Source: SIG440 sp045586925
GTDB lineage: Bacteria; Bacillota; Clostridia; Monoglobales; Monoglobaceae
Direction: 5' to 3'
DNA: 64,000 bases
Assembly: GCA_045586925.1 (NCBI GenBank)
Contig: JAZNBG010000035.1
Location: 59,052-123,051 of the forward strand
Part shown: piece by piece, positions 1 through 8,491 of the stretch
Position numbering within the stretch: position 1 is the stretch's first letter
Layout of the letters: the number at the start of each line of letters is the position of its first letter
The notes under the pieces: model-generated
The model's input: the letters and a program-made list of their open reading frames with translations, nothing else
Databases searched by the model: none
Told to the model about the DNA's origin: nothing
Translations under genes and position numbers: made by a program

Positions 1-39
1 CGGGATAGGTATGCCCTATGCTGAGGAAAGGACATTACA

Positions 40-900
40 ATGTGTAAAAACATATACAAGAACTTGGAAATACAGTACAAGAAATTATTCCGCCATTTAA
101 AGGTCGGAAGTTTCAAAACAAGAGAACGTTACGGAAAGGCGTTTAAGCGATTCATGGTATTTTTGGCAAGAGAATATCATTTGCAAAAGTTGGCAAACAT
201 TTCAGAAAAGCATATATACGCTTATGTAAGCTATATGCAAAATAAAGGTTTGTCTGCCTCAACAATAAAGACCGAGCTTGCGGCAATACGATTTTTCCAC
301 GACAGTATGCCGTACACAAGAAGCACCTTGCCGACAAATGATGAACTCGAACTTGAAAAACGTAATTTCGGCGGAGTTGACAGAACTTGGTCCGAAATAG
401 AGTTTGCAAAAATGCTTGCAGCATCAGTGATGGGAGAATATCCGGAGTATTCGGGAATGCTTTACCTTGGAAGATATGCCGGACTTCGTTTGGAAGAATG
501 TTTCCGCATTGACACCAACGATGCTAAAAATGCTCTTGAAACGGGACAGCTACTGGTTAAAGGCAAAGGTGGACTCACAAGGTATGTACCGATTTGCTAT
601 CAACTTGAGATTGTATTTCGTGATATGTTAAAGATTACACCTATCGGACAAAAGCTATTTGTAAGACCGTATGACAAGACACATCTTGCAATGAAGCGTT
701 TGCAAAATTTTATTGCATACCACAGAAAAGAGTTTACTGAAAACAGAATTACCTTTCATGGACTTCGACATACATATGCTCACGAACAGTATGAGAAGTT
801 CATAAAAGAAGGTTGTTCGGAATTTGATGCCCGAAAAAAGGTATCGGAGCTGCTCGGTCATCATCGTGATGATGTAACGAGAATATATTTAGCCGAATAA
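40..900 (+). CDS. Tyrosine recombinase/integrase (phage integrase family)
   Basis: Site-specific tyrosine recombinase of 286 residues. The N-terminal 100 residues look like a SAM-like core-binding domain. The C-terminal catalytic domain has Arg150 (in AGLRLEE), a Lys near 174-176 (VKGKGG), His240-x-x-Arg243 (FHGLRH), His274 (LLGHH) and nucleophile Tyr283 (TRIYL), so the active site looks complete. The ATG follows an AGGAAAGGAC-type ribosome site. It lies in the right end of the element that splits spoVAD, upstream of a second recombinase of the serine family. I infer it serves the element or a nested smaller one; the sequence does not say which recombinase integrated the element. Family certain, partner site unknown. 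Confidence 0.9.
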   Translation: MCKNIYKNLEIQYKKLFRHLKVGSFKTRERYGKAFKRFMVFLAREYHLQKLANISEKHIYAYVSYMQNKGLSASTIKTELAAIRFFHDSMPYTRSTLPTNDELELEKRNFGGVDRTWSEIEFAKMLAASVMGEYPEYSGMLYLGRYAGLRLEECFRIDTNDAKNALETGQLLVKGKGGLTRYVPICYQLEIVFRDMLKITPIGQKLFVRPYDKTHLAMKRLQNFIAYHRKEFTENRITFHGLRHTYAHEQYEKFIKEGCSEFDARKKVSELLGHHRDDVTRIYLAE

Positions 901-947
901 AAATTTGAATATTTGGAAATTATTAGATATAGCGAAAGGAGCTTTGT

Positions 948-1154
948 ATGATAAGTACTTCTGATATCGATAATTTCGTAGATTTGAAAAATTTGGCTAT
1001 TGATAAAACAAAACCAATTGAGGAGCGGCTAAAGCAATTTATCACGGATGTAAAAAATCCGTATATGGTAAGAGTTGGCGATACACTGGTACGAATAGAA
1101 TTTACCGGTGGAAGAAACTTTTCAGATGCTTTAACTGCAGCTTTCGGTGCATAA
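948..1154 (+). CDS. Small element-borne protein, function unknown
   Basis: A 68-residue acidic protein with a good ribosome site (AAAGGAG, 5-7 bases before ATG). It has no membrane segment and no Cys cluster. It resembles from memory the small ORFs found beside recombinase genes in clostridial conjugative elements (DUF6870-like), but I cannot place it firmly. It sits between the tyrosine and serine recombinase genes, both on the same strand, so a recombination accessory role such as directionality factor is possible; that is inference from position only. Confidence 0.6.
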   Translation: MISTSDIDNFVDLKNLAIDKTKPIEERLKQFITDVKNPYMVRVGDTLVRIEFTGGRNFSDALTAAFGA

Positions 1155-1178
1155 GTGGAAATTTCATAATATTTCCTC

Positions 1179-1207
1179 TTGAAGTTTAGGCGGCGGTATG
1201 ATATAAT
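1179..1207 (+). promoter_or_regulatory. Sigma-A-type promoter of the serine recombinase gene
   Basis: TTGAAG (1179-1184), a 17-base spacer and a perfect TATAAT (1202-1207). It lies 56 bases before the recombinase start. This is a vegetative promoter, not an obvious sporulation-sigma promoter. Confidence 0.75.
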
Positions 1208-1235
1208 TTTTAATGTAGAGATTAGCATATCGCCG
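1191..1235. promoter_or_regulatory. Inverted repeat flanking the recombinase -10 (candidate operator)
   Basis: The arms CGGCGGTATG (1191-1200) and CATATCGCCG (1226-1235) match as an inverted repeat at 9 of 10 positions. The left arm lies in the promoter spacer, upstream of the transcript, so the pair cannot act as an RNA hairpin. It fits a DNA-binding operator that would loop over the -10 and start site. Confidence 0.45.
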
Positions 1236-1262
1236 TCAAAATAAAAGACGGAGGTACGCGAT

Positions 1263-2945
1263 ATGACAAATACAAAATATGCGATGTACTTAGAGCAGCC
1301 TCCAGTATTTAAAATACAGTGGAGAGCTGCTCTTTATATAAGACTTTCAAAAGAAGATGGCGACAAAGGAGAAAGTAACTCTGTAACATCGCAGAGAGAA
1401 ATATTAAAAGAATTCTTAAAGCTTCGCCCTGACATTGAACTCTATGACATTTATGTAGATGATGGTTGGTCGGGTACAAACTTTGACAGACCTGATTTTA
1501 CACGAATGATGGAAGATATTTATTCCGGCAATGTAAATTGTGTTATAGTAAAGGATTTATCGAGATTCGGAAGAAACTATACTGATAGCGGAAATTATCT
1601 TGACAATGTGTTTGTGAGGCTCAGAGTTCGTTTTATTGCACTTAATAACGGTGTTGATACCGCATCAAACAATATGAACGCTGCAACACAGTGTATTTCT
1701 GTAGGTGTTACTAATGTTATCAACGAAAGTGTTGCCGCAACAACTTCGGTGAATGTTCGCGGAACACTGAATGTAAACCGTGCTCAAGGTAAATTTATAG
1801 GTTCTTTTCCAACATACGGATATTTAAAAGATCCTAATGACCATCATAAACTTATTGTTGATGAAGAAGTTGCGCCTGTTATTCGGTCAATATTTGAACG
1901 ATTTGTTGCAGGTAAAAGTATAATCGGCATTGCAAAGGAACTAAACGAAGAAGGTATTCCTAATCCTTCAATGTATAAGAAACTTAAAGGTTTTAATTAT
2001 AGACATCCCGTAGGAAAAAGCAATGACGGATTATGGCCGGACAGTTCTGTGCGAAGAATACTGCGAAATGAAATGTATATCGGCAATATGGTGCAAGGTA
2101 AAAATACAACAATAAGTTATAAGATTAAGCAATGCAGGCCAATTCCTAAAGAGGATTGGATTATTGTTGAAAACACTCACGAGGCTATTGTAAGTAAAGA
2201 GATATTTGAAAAAGCACAGTCTCTTTTCAACAAAAACATACGAGTCGCACCACAGAAAAAAGAAGTAGATTTATTTTCTGGTTTTGTTCGCTGTGCTGAT
2301 TGTCATAGAACTATGAATAAGAAAACCAATGTCCATTCTTATGCAACATATCATTATTATCGTTGTTCTACTGCAAGAAAGATGAAAAAAAGTGCTTGTG
2401 GTAATCATACGATAAGAATTGATAAGCTGGAAGAAGCGGTATTAGTTGTTATTCAGAACATGGTTGATGTGGCAATTGAAATGGATGATATTCTAAAGAG
2501 AATCAATTCCAATGGTGAAAGAAAAAAAGAATCCAAACATCTTAAAAAGGCAATCGAAACACAAACTGCTGAAAGGGATAAATGCAAACGAATGATGGTT
2601 GATTTGTATCCTGACTGGAAGAATGGCATTATTACTCAAGAGGAATATTTAATGTTAAAGCAGGGTATTTCAGAAAAAATAGAAACTCTTGATAAAATGA
2701 TAGAAAATCTCACCGAAACAGCAAGAAGTTACGAGGAAGGAGTAAATGATGAAAATGAATTTATAGCCCATTTCAAGGCTCATGGCAAAATAAAAGCTTT
2801 AACCCGAAATCTTCTGCTTGAGTTGGTTGACGAGATTTTAGTTCACGAGGGCGGAGATATTACCGTGAAATTCAAGTTTAACGATGCCTATAAAGAAGTT
2901 ATGGAATATATTGAAATGAATAAGGATGTTATTAAGACTGCTTAA
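1263..2945 (+). CDS. Large serine recombinase
   Basis: 560-residue large serine recombinase of the kind that integrates and excises clostridial conjugative elements and skin-like elements. The resolvase catalytic domain starts near residue 21; Ser29 in YIRLS is the predicted nucleophile, with Arg27, Arg101 and Arg104 (DLSRFGR). A Recombinase domain follows (about 180-300). A zinc ribbon with Cys pairs lies at about 343-388 (CADC, then RCS and ACG), and a Lys/Glu-rich coiled coil at about 410-490. A GGAGG ribosome site precedes ATG. The gene ends about 110 bases from the junction with spoVAD and points toward it, the usual place for the integrase of such an element. It is the best candidate for the enzyme that inserted, and could excise, the element. 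Confidence 0.93.
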   Translation: MTNTKYAMYLEQPPVFKIQWRAALYIRLSKEDGDKGESNSVTSQREILKEFLKLRPDIELYDIYVDDGWSGTNFDRPDFTRMMEDIYSGNVNCVIVKDLSRFGRNYTDSGNYLDNVFVRLRVRFIALNNGVDTASNNMNAATQCISVGVTNVINESVAATTSVNVRGTLNVNRAQGKFIGSFPTYGYLKDPNDHHKLIVDEEVAPVIRSIFERFVAGKSIIGIAKELNEEGIPNPSMYKKLKGFNYRHPVGKSNDGLWPDSSVRRILRNEMYIGNMVQGKNTTISYKIKQCRPIPKEDWIIVENTHEAIVSKEIFEKAQSLFNKNIRVAPQKKEVDLFSGFVRCADCHRTMNKKTNVHSYATYHYYRCSTARKMKKSACGNHTIRIDKLEEAVLVVIQNMVDVAIEMDDILKRINSNGERKKESKHLKKAIETQTAERDKCKRMMVDLYPDWKNGIITQEEYLMLKQGISEKIETLDKMIENLTETARSYEEGVNDENEFIAHFKAHGKIKALTRNLLLELVDEILVHEGGDITVKFKFNDAYKEVMEYIEMNKDVIKTA

Positions 2946-2950
2946 ACAAA

Positions 2951-2985
2951 AGGCTCCTGCAGGTATAATAAAATGCAGGAGTCTT
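2951..2985 (+). terminator. Terminator-like hairpin after the serine recombinase
   Basis: The stem CTCCTGCA (2954-2961) pairs with TGCAGGAG (2974-2981), followed by a T-rich stretch. It lies inside the element and would stop element transcription before it reaches the spoVAD remnant and spoVAE. Confidence 0.65.
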
Positions 2986-3039
2986 ACTTTGTGAATTTTC
3001 ACATAAAAACACACGTAGAATTATAGAAAACAAACAAAA

Positions 3040-3075
3040 ATAAAAAATTTATGGTGTACCCTTGACATTTTCCCC
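3040..3075. other. Element/chromosome junction inside spoVAD (right attachment site region)
   Basis: Similarity to SpoVAD begins at about 3071 (residues SPAAADT, matching the MAPAAADT stretch of SpoVAD). Upstream, the frame closes at a TAA at 3041-3043 in AT-rich, non-SpoVAD sequence. The crossover therefore lies between about 3045 and 3072. A near-palindromic GGTGTACC at 3053-3060 is a possible core, but the left end of the element lies before the window, so the shared core cannot be read. Confidence 0.7.
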
Positions 3076-3469
3076 TGCGGCGGCAGATACCTTGGCAGCG
3101 CATTTTAAAGACACGGGCAGACAACCTGACTTTTATGACCTGATTTTATCGGGTGATTTAGGAATTGTGGGCAAGGCGGCATTAATTGACCTGATGTACG
3201 AAAAAGGATACAGAATATCAAGTAATTATGACGATTGCGGTTGTATGATTTTTGACATAGACAATCAGGATATGCATGCTGGCGGTTCGGGTTGCGGGTG
3301 TCTGGCGGTAACGTTGTGCGGATATATTATGGATATTATTAAGGCGGGAAAACTGAAAAACGTGCTTTTTATGGGGACGGGAGCATTACTCAGTCCCACA
3401 TCAACGCTGCAAGGCGGAACAATTCCATCGGTGGCACACGCGGTGGCAATTACTGCAGAGAGGGGGTAG
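3062..3469 (+). pseudogene. spoVAD: 3' part of spoVAD, split by the mobile element
   Basis: Encodes the C-terminal 135 or so residues of SpoVAD (stage V sporulation protein AD, thiolase-fold, needed for dipicolinic acid uptake into the spore; about 338 residues in Bacillus). Recognisable stretches are PAAADTLAAHFKD, YDLILSGDLG, DDCGCMIFD, GGSGCGCLAVTLCGYI and GALLSPTSTLQGG ending at AHAV. The first roughly 200 residues are missing upstream, replaced by element sequence. The nominal TTG start has no ribosome site and is just the first in-frame codon. The remaining reading frame is undamaged and keeps its normal spacing to spoVAE, so the insertion is either recent or reversible. Confidence 0.92.
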
Positions 3470-3474
3470 AACAA

Positions 3475-3840
3475 ATGGAAATGTTTATGGAATATTTTAA
3501 TGCTTTCTGGGTTGGGGGTGTATTTTGTGCAATTGCTCAAATTTTGATTGACAAGACCAAAATGACCCCTGCCAGAATTCTGGTGTCATTTGTGGTTGCA
3601 GGCGTGATACTTGGCGGTGTGGGCATATATGAAAAAATTGTTGATTTTGCGGGGGCGGGTGCAACTGTGCCCATTATCGGATTCGGAAACACCTTGGCAA
3701 AGGGCGTTTTAAAGGGGATTCGGCAGAATGGCTTCTTGGGAGTGTTTACAGGTGGGGCGTCGGCAGCAGCAGGCGGAATTGCGGCATCGATTTTCTTTGG
3801 GTTTTTGGCGGCAATTATTTTCAAGCCGAGGCAGAAATAA
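3475..3840 (+). CDS. spoVAE: Stage V sporulation protein AE
   Basis: Membrane protein of 121 residues with hydrophobic stretches at about 10-25, 35-52 and 95-115 and the family signature FCAIAQILIDKTKMTPARILV near residue 15-37. It belongs to the SpoVA channel set that moves calcium-dipicolinate across the spore inner membrane. It starts 6 bases after the spoVAD stop, with an AGGGGG ribosome site, as in the normal spoVAC-spoVAD-spoVAE operon. Because the element sits upstream in spoVAD and ends with a terminator-like hairpin, this gene is probably cut off from the operon promoter unless the element is excised. Confidence 0.92.
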   Translation: MEMFMEYFNAFWVGGVFCAIAQILIDKTKMTPARILVSFVVAGVILGGVGIYEKIVDFAGAGATVPIIGFGNTLAKGVLKGIRQNGFLGVFTGGASAAAGGIAASIFFGFLAAIIFKPRQK

Positions 3841-3864
3841 ACAAAAATTTTTAAGCTTTAACTA

Positions 3865-3893
3865 TTGCAAAAACTCTCTGAAAATAGTATAAT
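3865..3893 (+). promoter_or_regulatory. Sigma-A-type promoter for miaB
   Basis: TTGCAA (3865-3870), a 17-base spacer and TATAAT (3888-3893), about 39 bases upstream of the miaB start. It probably begins the long repair/division gene run. Confidence 0.7.
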
Positions 3894-3931
3894 AAAATAG
3901 TATATCTATATACTGAGGGGGAGTGTTTTGT

Positions 3932-5341
3932 TTGAAGGAAATCGACAGCATTGAAATGGAAAAACAGCGTGATTTTATACAGAAAATCCGCATCGAAAAC
4001 CAAGCGGCAAACCGACGTCCTCTTGCATTTGTTGAGACCTATGGCTGTGCGCAAAATGAAAACGATTCTGAACATCTAAAGGGAATGCTTAGTGATATGG
4101 GCTATGGCTTTTGTGATAAAGCAGAGGATGCCGATTTGGTGCTTTACAACACCTGTGCCGTGCGTGAAAATGCAGAGCTTCGTGTTTTTGGCAACCTTGG
4201 TGCTCTTAAGCATCTCAAACGAAAAAAACCGTCGATGATTATCGGCGTTTGCGGATGTATGATTCAGCAACAACATATTGCCGAACAAATAAAGAAAAAG
4301 TACAAGCATGTTGATATGGTATTTGGTACCCACGTTGTATACCGTTTTCCTCAGCTTTTGAATGATGTATTGGCTGATGGCAGAGTTATTGACATTGAAG
4401 ACAGCGATGGCAGAATTTTTGAGGGTGTTACATCGGTGCGTGACAATCCGCCACTTGCGAAAATTCCCATTATGTACGGGTGCAATAACTTCTGTACATA
4501 TTGTATAGTGCCTTATGTCCGTGGCAGAGAACGTAGCCGCAGCGTCGTGAATATTTTAAATGAGATACGAGATGTTGCAGCCAAAGGTTATAAAGAGGTT
4601 ATGCTACTTGGACAAAATGTAAATTCGTACGGCAAGGATTTGCCGGATAAGATAACTTTTGCGCAGCTTCTGGAGATGGTTTGTGAGGTTGAGGGAATCG
4701 AGCGTATTCGTTTTATGACCTCACACCCTAAGGATATTTCGGACGAGCTGATTGATGTTATGGCTCGGCAGAAAAAAATCTGCAAGCAACTGCATTTGCC
4801 GGTGCAATGCGGCTCGGACAGAATTTTAAAGAAAATGAACCGCAGCTACACCCGTGAAAAGTATCTGGATATTGTAAAAAAGGTTCGCGAAAGGATGCCT
4901 GAAATTGTTTTGACATCGGATGTTATTGTGGGCTTTCCGGGTGAAACCAATGAGGATTTTGAGGATACAATGTCGATACTTTCTGAGGTTGAGTACGATA
5001 TGATATTTTCCTTTATCTATTCAAAACGCAAGGGTACACCTGCGGCAGAGATGGAGGATTGCCTGACAGACGAAGAAAAACACAGAAATTTTGACCGTAT
5101 GGTTGCCTTCCAGAATGAGATTTCCAAAAAGAAGAACGACAGATATTTGGGGAGAGGCGAGAAGGTATTGGTTGAGGGATTAAGCAAGACCAATCCGGAA
5201 TTTCTGAGTGGAAGAACTGATGGCGGAAAGATTGTTAATTTCCGTGGCGAAGAGGATTTGGTTGGAAAAATTGTTGATGTAAAAATTACAGAAATAAAAA
5301 CTTGGTCGCTGATTGGCGAGATAATACAGGAGGACAAATAA
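3932..5341 (+). CDS. miaB: tRNA-2-methylthio-N6-dimethylallyladenosine synthase MiaB
   Basis: Radical-SAM methylthiotransferase that converts i6A37 to ms2i6A37 in tRNAs. The N-terminal MTTase domain contains the conserved Cys residues (YGCAQNEND, YNTCAVRE, GVCGCM). The radical SAM motif is CNNFCTYC (three Cys), followed by RGRERSR. A TRAM domain ends the protein. I place the start at the TTG at 3932, 10 bases after a GAGGGGGAG ribosome site; the GTG at 3923 is too close to it. Length about 469 residues, normal. miaA, which makes the substrate i6A, lies downstream at 10427. ymcA-like follows within 2 bases, the same order as in Bacillus. Confidence 0.95.
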   Translation: MKEIDSIEMEKQRDFIQKIRIENQAANRRPLAFVETYGCAQNENDSEHLKGMLSDMGYGFCDKAEDADLVLYNTCAVRENAELRVFGNLGALKHLKRKKPSMIIGVCGCMIQQQHIAEQIKKKYKHVDMVFGTHVVYRFPQLLNDVLADGRVIDIEDSDGRIFEGVTSVRDNPPLAKIPIMYGCNNFCTYCIVPYVRGRERSRSVVNILNEIRDVAAKGYKEVMLLGQNVNSYGKDLPDKITFAQLLEMVCEVEGIERIRFMTSHPKDISDELIDVMARQKKICKQLHLPVQCGSDRILKKMNRSYTREKYLDIVKKVRERMPEIVLTSDVIVGFPGETNEDFEDTMSILSEVEYDMIFSFIYSKRKGTPAAEMEDCLTDEEKHRNFDRMVAFQNEISKKKNDRYLGRGEKVLVEGLSKTNPEFLSGRTDGGKIVNFRGEEDLVGKIVDVKITEIKTWSLIGEIIQEDK

Positions 5342-5342
5342 A

Positions 5343-5747
5343 ATGAGAAACACCATTATTGAGAAAGCACAGGAACTTGGTACACTTATTGCTGAAAGCC
5401 CTGAAAAAGAGAGATTGACTGCGGCGGGTGATGCAATGAACAACAACGAGGAGGCAACAACACTTCTTCGGACATACAACGAAAACCGCAAAACCGCAAC
5501 AGAAAACTTAAGAGGTAAAGAACCTACAAGAGAAGAACTTGAGGAATATAGAAATTATGTTCAGGCAGAATTTGAAAAGATTGCTGAAAATAAGCTGATT
5601 GCAGAATACATCGAAGCAAGCAAGGAATTTGATTTGATGGTTCAGCAGGTTAATGCTGTTCTTAGCTACTTTATCACCGGTCAGGAGCAGGATAGTGCAG
5701 AGGGCGGTTGCAGTGGAAACTGTTCAAGCTGCAGCAGCTGTCATTAA
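5343..5747 (+). CDS. ymcA: YlbF/YmcA family protein with Cys-rich tail
   Basis: 134-residue helical protein of the YlbF/YmcA family. In Bacillus these proteins form a complex with YaaT that carries Fe-S clusters and affects mRNA maturation and competence/sporulation control. Two long amphipathic helices occupy most of the chain. The C-terminus is GGCSGNCSSCSSCH: four Cys and a His in 14 residues, a likely metal or cluster ligand set. It follows miaB with 1 base between stop and start and has a GGAGG ribosome site inside the miaB end. The symbol is assigned by synteny and family; YlbF is the alternative. Confidence 0.8.
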   Translation: MRNTIIEKAQELGTLIAESPEKERLTAAGDAMNNNEEATTLLRTYNENRKTATENLRGKEPTREELEEYRNYVQAEFEKIAENKLIAEYIEASKEFDLMVQQVNAVLSYFITGQEQDSAEGGCSGNCSSCSSCH

Positions 5748-5828
5748 GATTTTGACGAAGATTTATTGATTAAGAATAAAAGTTTAAAGTGGCAAATGAT
5801 TATTGAGTTAATTTTGGGGGAATTATAG

Positions 5829-8447
5829 ATGGCAGAATTTACGCCAATGATGCGTCAGTATTTTGAAATAAAGGAGCAGTATAAGGACAGCATCCTTATG
5901 TACCGTCTCGGTGATTTTTACGAGATGTTTTTTGACGATGCTCTGACGGCGTCAAAGGTTCTTGAAATAACCCTTACCGGCAGAGATTGCGGTCAGGAGG
6001 AGCGTGCTCCTATGTGCGGTGTGCCTTTTCACTCGGTGGACAGCTATATTGCCAAGCTGGTTGAAAATGGTTATACCGTTGCCATTTGCGAACAGACTGA
6101 AGACCCAAGCACAGCAAAAGGTATTGTCAAGCGTGATGTTGTTCGTGTTATTACCCCCGGTACGATTATGGATTCTGCAGCTTTAGATGAATCTAAGAAT
6201 AATTATCTGGCAGCCGTGTATATTGAAGGACAGGGTGCAGGTATTTCATTCGTGGATATTACCACGGGTGAAATATCGGTAAATGAGTTTGAGGGCGAGG
6301 ACTTAGAAATTCAAATTCTTAATGAAATCAGCAGATTTTCACCTGCTGAAATTATTCTTAACCTTGAGGCGTATGAAAAAGAACAACTCCTTGGTATGAT
6401 TGCCGAAAGATTCGGGTGCCCTATACGAAATTATTACAACTGGGCATTTGAACGAGATGCGGCAAAAAAGAGTGTTGCAGAAAAATTCGGCGAAGTACAG
6501 CAGGAACTGTTTGAAAAGGGTTTTGCTATATGCAGTCTTGGGGCACTTTTAATGTTCCTGGGAGAGACCCAGAAAACTGAACTTGCCAACCTGCGTGAAG
6601 TTCAGGTTATTGAATCTCAGGAATATATGGAGCTTGACCTTTACAGCATTCGTAACCTTGAACTTTTAGAGACTATGCGTGATAAAAAAGCAAAGGGTAG
6701 CCTTCTTGCGGTGCTTAACAAAACCAAGACATCAATGGGTGGAAGACTTTTAAGAAAATGGATTACAATGCCCCTTGCCAATTGTGCAAAAATCCAAAAC
6801 AGACATCGTGCGGTGGCAGAACTGGTTGCAAACCCCATTCTGCGTGAAGAGATTATCGAAGCGCTGAAGTCAATTCAGGATATTGAACGATTGATAGCTA
6901 AGGCGGCATATAAAACTGCCAACTGTCGTGATTTGCTTGCAATAGCAGATTCTCTTGAAAAGCTGCCGCAAATAAAAAATCTTTTGGGCAAATGCACATC
7001 AGGCGTCTTGCAGAGACTTTACGAGCAGATGGATGAGCTTGCAGATGTAAGAGATGTAATCCGTGATGCGATTAATCCTGACCCACCGATTTCGTTGAGA
7101 GAGGGTAATCTTATCCGTGATGGTTTCAGTCACGAGGTTGACTCCAGACGTGAGCTTATGCAAAATGGCGTAAGCTGGATAAAGAATTTTGCCGAGGAAG
7201 AAAAGGAAAAGACAGGAATTAAAAATATCAAAGTGGGGTACAACCGTGTCTTCGGCTATTATCTTGAAGTAAGCAAGCAAAGCACAGGGGATGTTCCTGA
7301 ATATTTTGTAAGAAAGCAGACTCTTTCAAACTGCGAAAGATACATAACACCACAGATTAAAGAGGTTGAAGAAAAGATTGTCGAGGCAGAAAGCCAGATT
7401 GTCAATATGGAATATGAGATGTTCTGCAAGGTTCGTGACCTTGTGGCAGATCAGGTGGCAAGAATTCAGCTTACGGCGCACGCTGTTGCCACAACCGATG
7501 TTTTGTGCTCTTTTGCCTTTGTTGCCGAGAAAAATCGGTACGTTATGCCTGATATGAATATTTCGGATAAAATTATAATTAAAGACGGCAGGCATCCTGT
7601 TGTTGAATCTTTGTCGGCTATGTTTATTCCCAACGACACTCAGCTTGATGGTGCAGACAGTCAGATTGCAATTATTACAGGTCCTAACATGGCGGGCAAG
7701 TCAACCTATATGCGACAGACGGCGCTTATTGTTCTTATGGCGCAGCTGGGATCGTTTGTTCCTGCAAGCTCTGCGGAGATAGGGGTTGTAGATAAAATCT
7801 TCACTCGTGTCGGCGCATCAGATGATTTATCTGCAGGACAAAGTACATTTATGGTTGAAATGAGTGAGGTGGCATATATTCTTGACAATGCTACAAAGAA
7901 AAGTCTTGTAATATTTGATGAAATCGGCCGTGGAACAAGTACTTTTGATGGACTGGCAATTGCATGGTCGGTGGTTGAATATATGGCAAACAAAAATAAA
8001 TGCGGGGCAAAAACTCTGTTTGCAACTCATTATCACGAGCTTACCGAGCTTGAGGACAGGCTGGGTGGTGTAAAGAATTATTGCATTGCAGTTAAAAAGC
8101 ATGGTGATGACATCACCTTCCTGAGAAAGATAATCCGTGGCGGTGCTGACGGCAGTTATGGTGTTGAGGTTGCGGCTTTGGCAGGGGTCAAAAAGGAAGT
8201 TACCAAACGCGCCAAGGAAATCCTTAAGGAACTTGAAATTCGTGACGGCAACGGCGCATCAAATGTTACGGTAAAAAATACTCAGAAGAAAAAAACTGAA
8301 GATACCAGCCTTGACCAACTGAGCTTGGGCGGATTTGAGGAAAACGAAATCGTTAGTGAAATCAAGAGCCTTACGCTTGATAATATGTCGCCTATGGAGG
8401 CACTGACAAAGCTTTATGCATTAAAGGCAAAAGCAGAAAATTTATAA
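5829..8447 (+). CDS. mutS: DNA mismatch repair protein MutS
   Basis: MutS1-type mismatch sensor of 872 residues. The mismatch-reading Phe-Tyr-Glu lies at residues 30-32 (GDFYEMF). Connector, lever and clamp domains follow, then the ABC-type ATPase with Walker A GPNMAGKST, Walker B VIFDEIGRGT and the ATHYHEL switch. Length and domain order are normal for a full MutS. It sits 44 bases upstream of mutL, giving a standard mutSL unit. Ribosome site TGGGGGA. Confidence 0.97.
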   Translation: MAEFTPMMRQYFEIKEQYKDSILMYRLGDFYEMFFDDALTASKVLEITLTGRDCGQEERAPMCGVPFHSVDSYIAKLVENGYTVAICEQTEDPSTAKGIVKRDVVRVITPGTIMDSAALDESKNNYLAAVYIEGQGAGISFVDITTGEISVNEFEGEDLEIQILNEISRFSPAEIILNLEAYEKEQLLGMIAERFGCPIRNYYNWAFERDAAKKSVAEKFGEVQQELFEKGFAICSLGALLMFLGETQKTELANLREVQVIESQEYMELDLYSIRNLELLETMRDKKAKGSLLAVLNKTKTSMGGRLLRKWITMPLANCAKIQNRHRAVAELVANPILREEIIEALKSIQDIERLIAKAAYKTANCRDLLAIADSLEKLPQIKNLLGKCTSGVLQRLYEQMDELADVRDVIRDAINPDPPISLREGNLIRDGFSHEVDSRRELMQNGVSWIKNFAEEEKEKTGIKNIKVGYNRVFGYYLEVSKQSTGDVPEYFVRKQTLSNCERYITPQIKEVEEKIVEAESQIVNMEYEMFCKVRDLVADQVARIQLTAHAVATTDVLCSFAFVAEKNRYVMPDMNISDKIIIKDGRHPVVESLSAMFIPNDTQLDGADSQIAIITGPNMAGKSTYMRQTALIVLMAQLGSFVPASSAEIGVVDKIFTRVGASDDLSAGQSTFMVEMSEVAYILDNATKKSLVIFDEIGRGTSTFDGLAIAWSVVEYMANKNKCGAKTLFATHYHELTELEDRLGGVKNYCIAVKKHGDDITFLRKIIRGGADGSYGVEVAALAGVKKEVTKRAKEILKELEIRDGNGASNVTVKNTQKKKTEDTSLDQLSLGGFEENEIVSEIKSLTLDNMSPMEALTKLYALKAKAENL

Positions 8448-8491
8448 ACAATATACGGTGTACCGTGAATTAGTTAAAAGAGGAAAAAGTT

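Noticed and set aside
3062..3469. A complete small gene starting at TTG 3062.
   Set aside because: No ribosome site, and the product is plainly the C-terminal part of SpoVAD.
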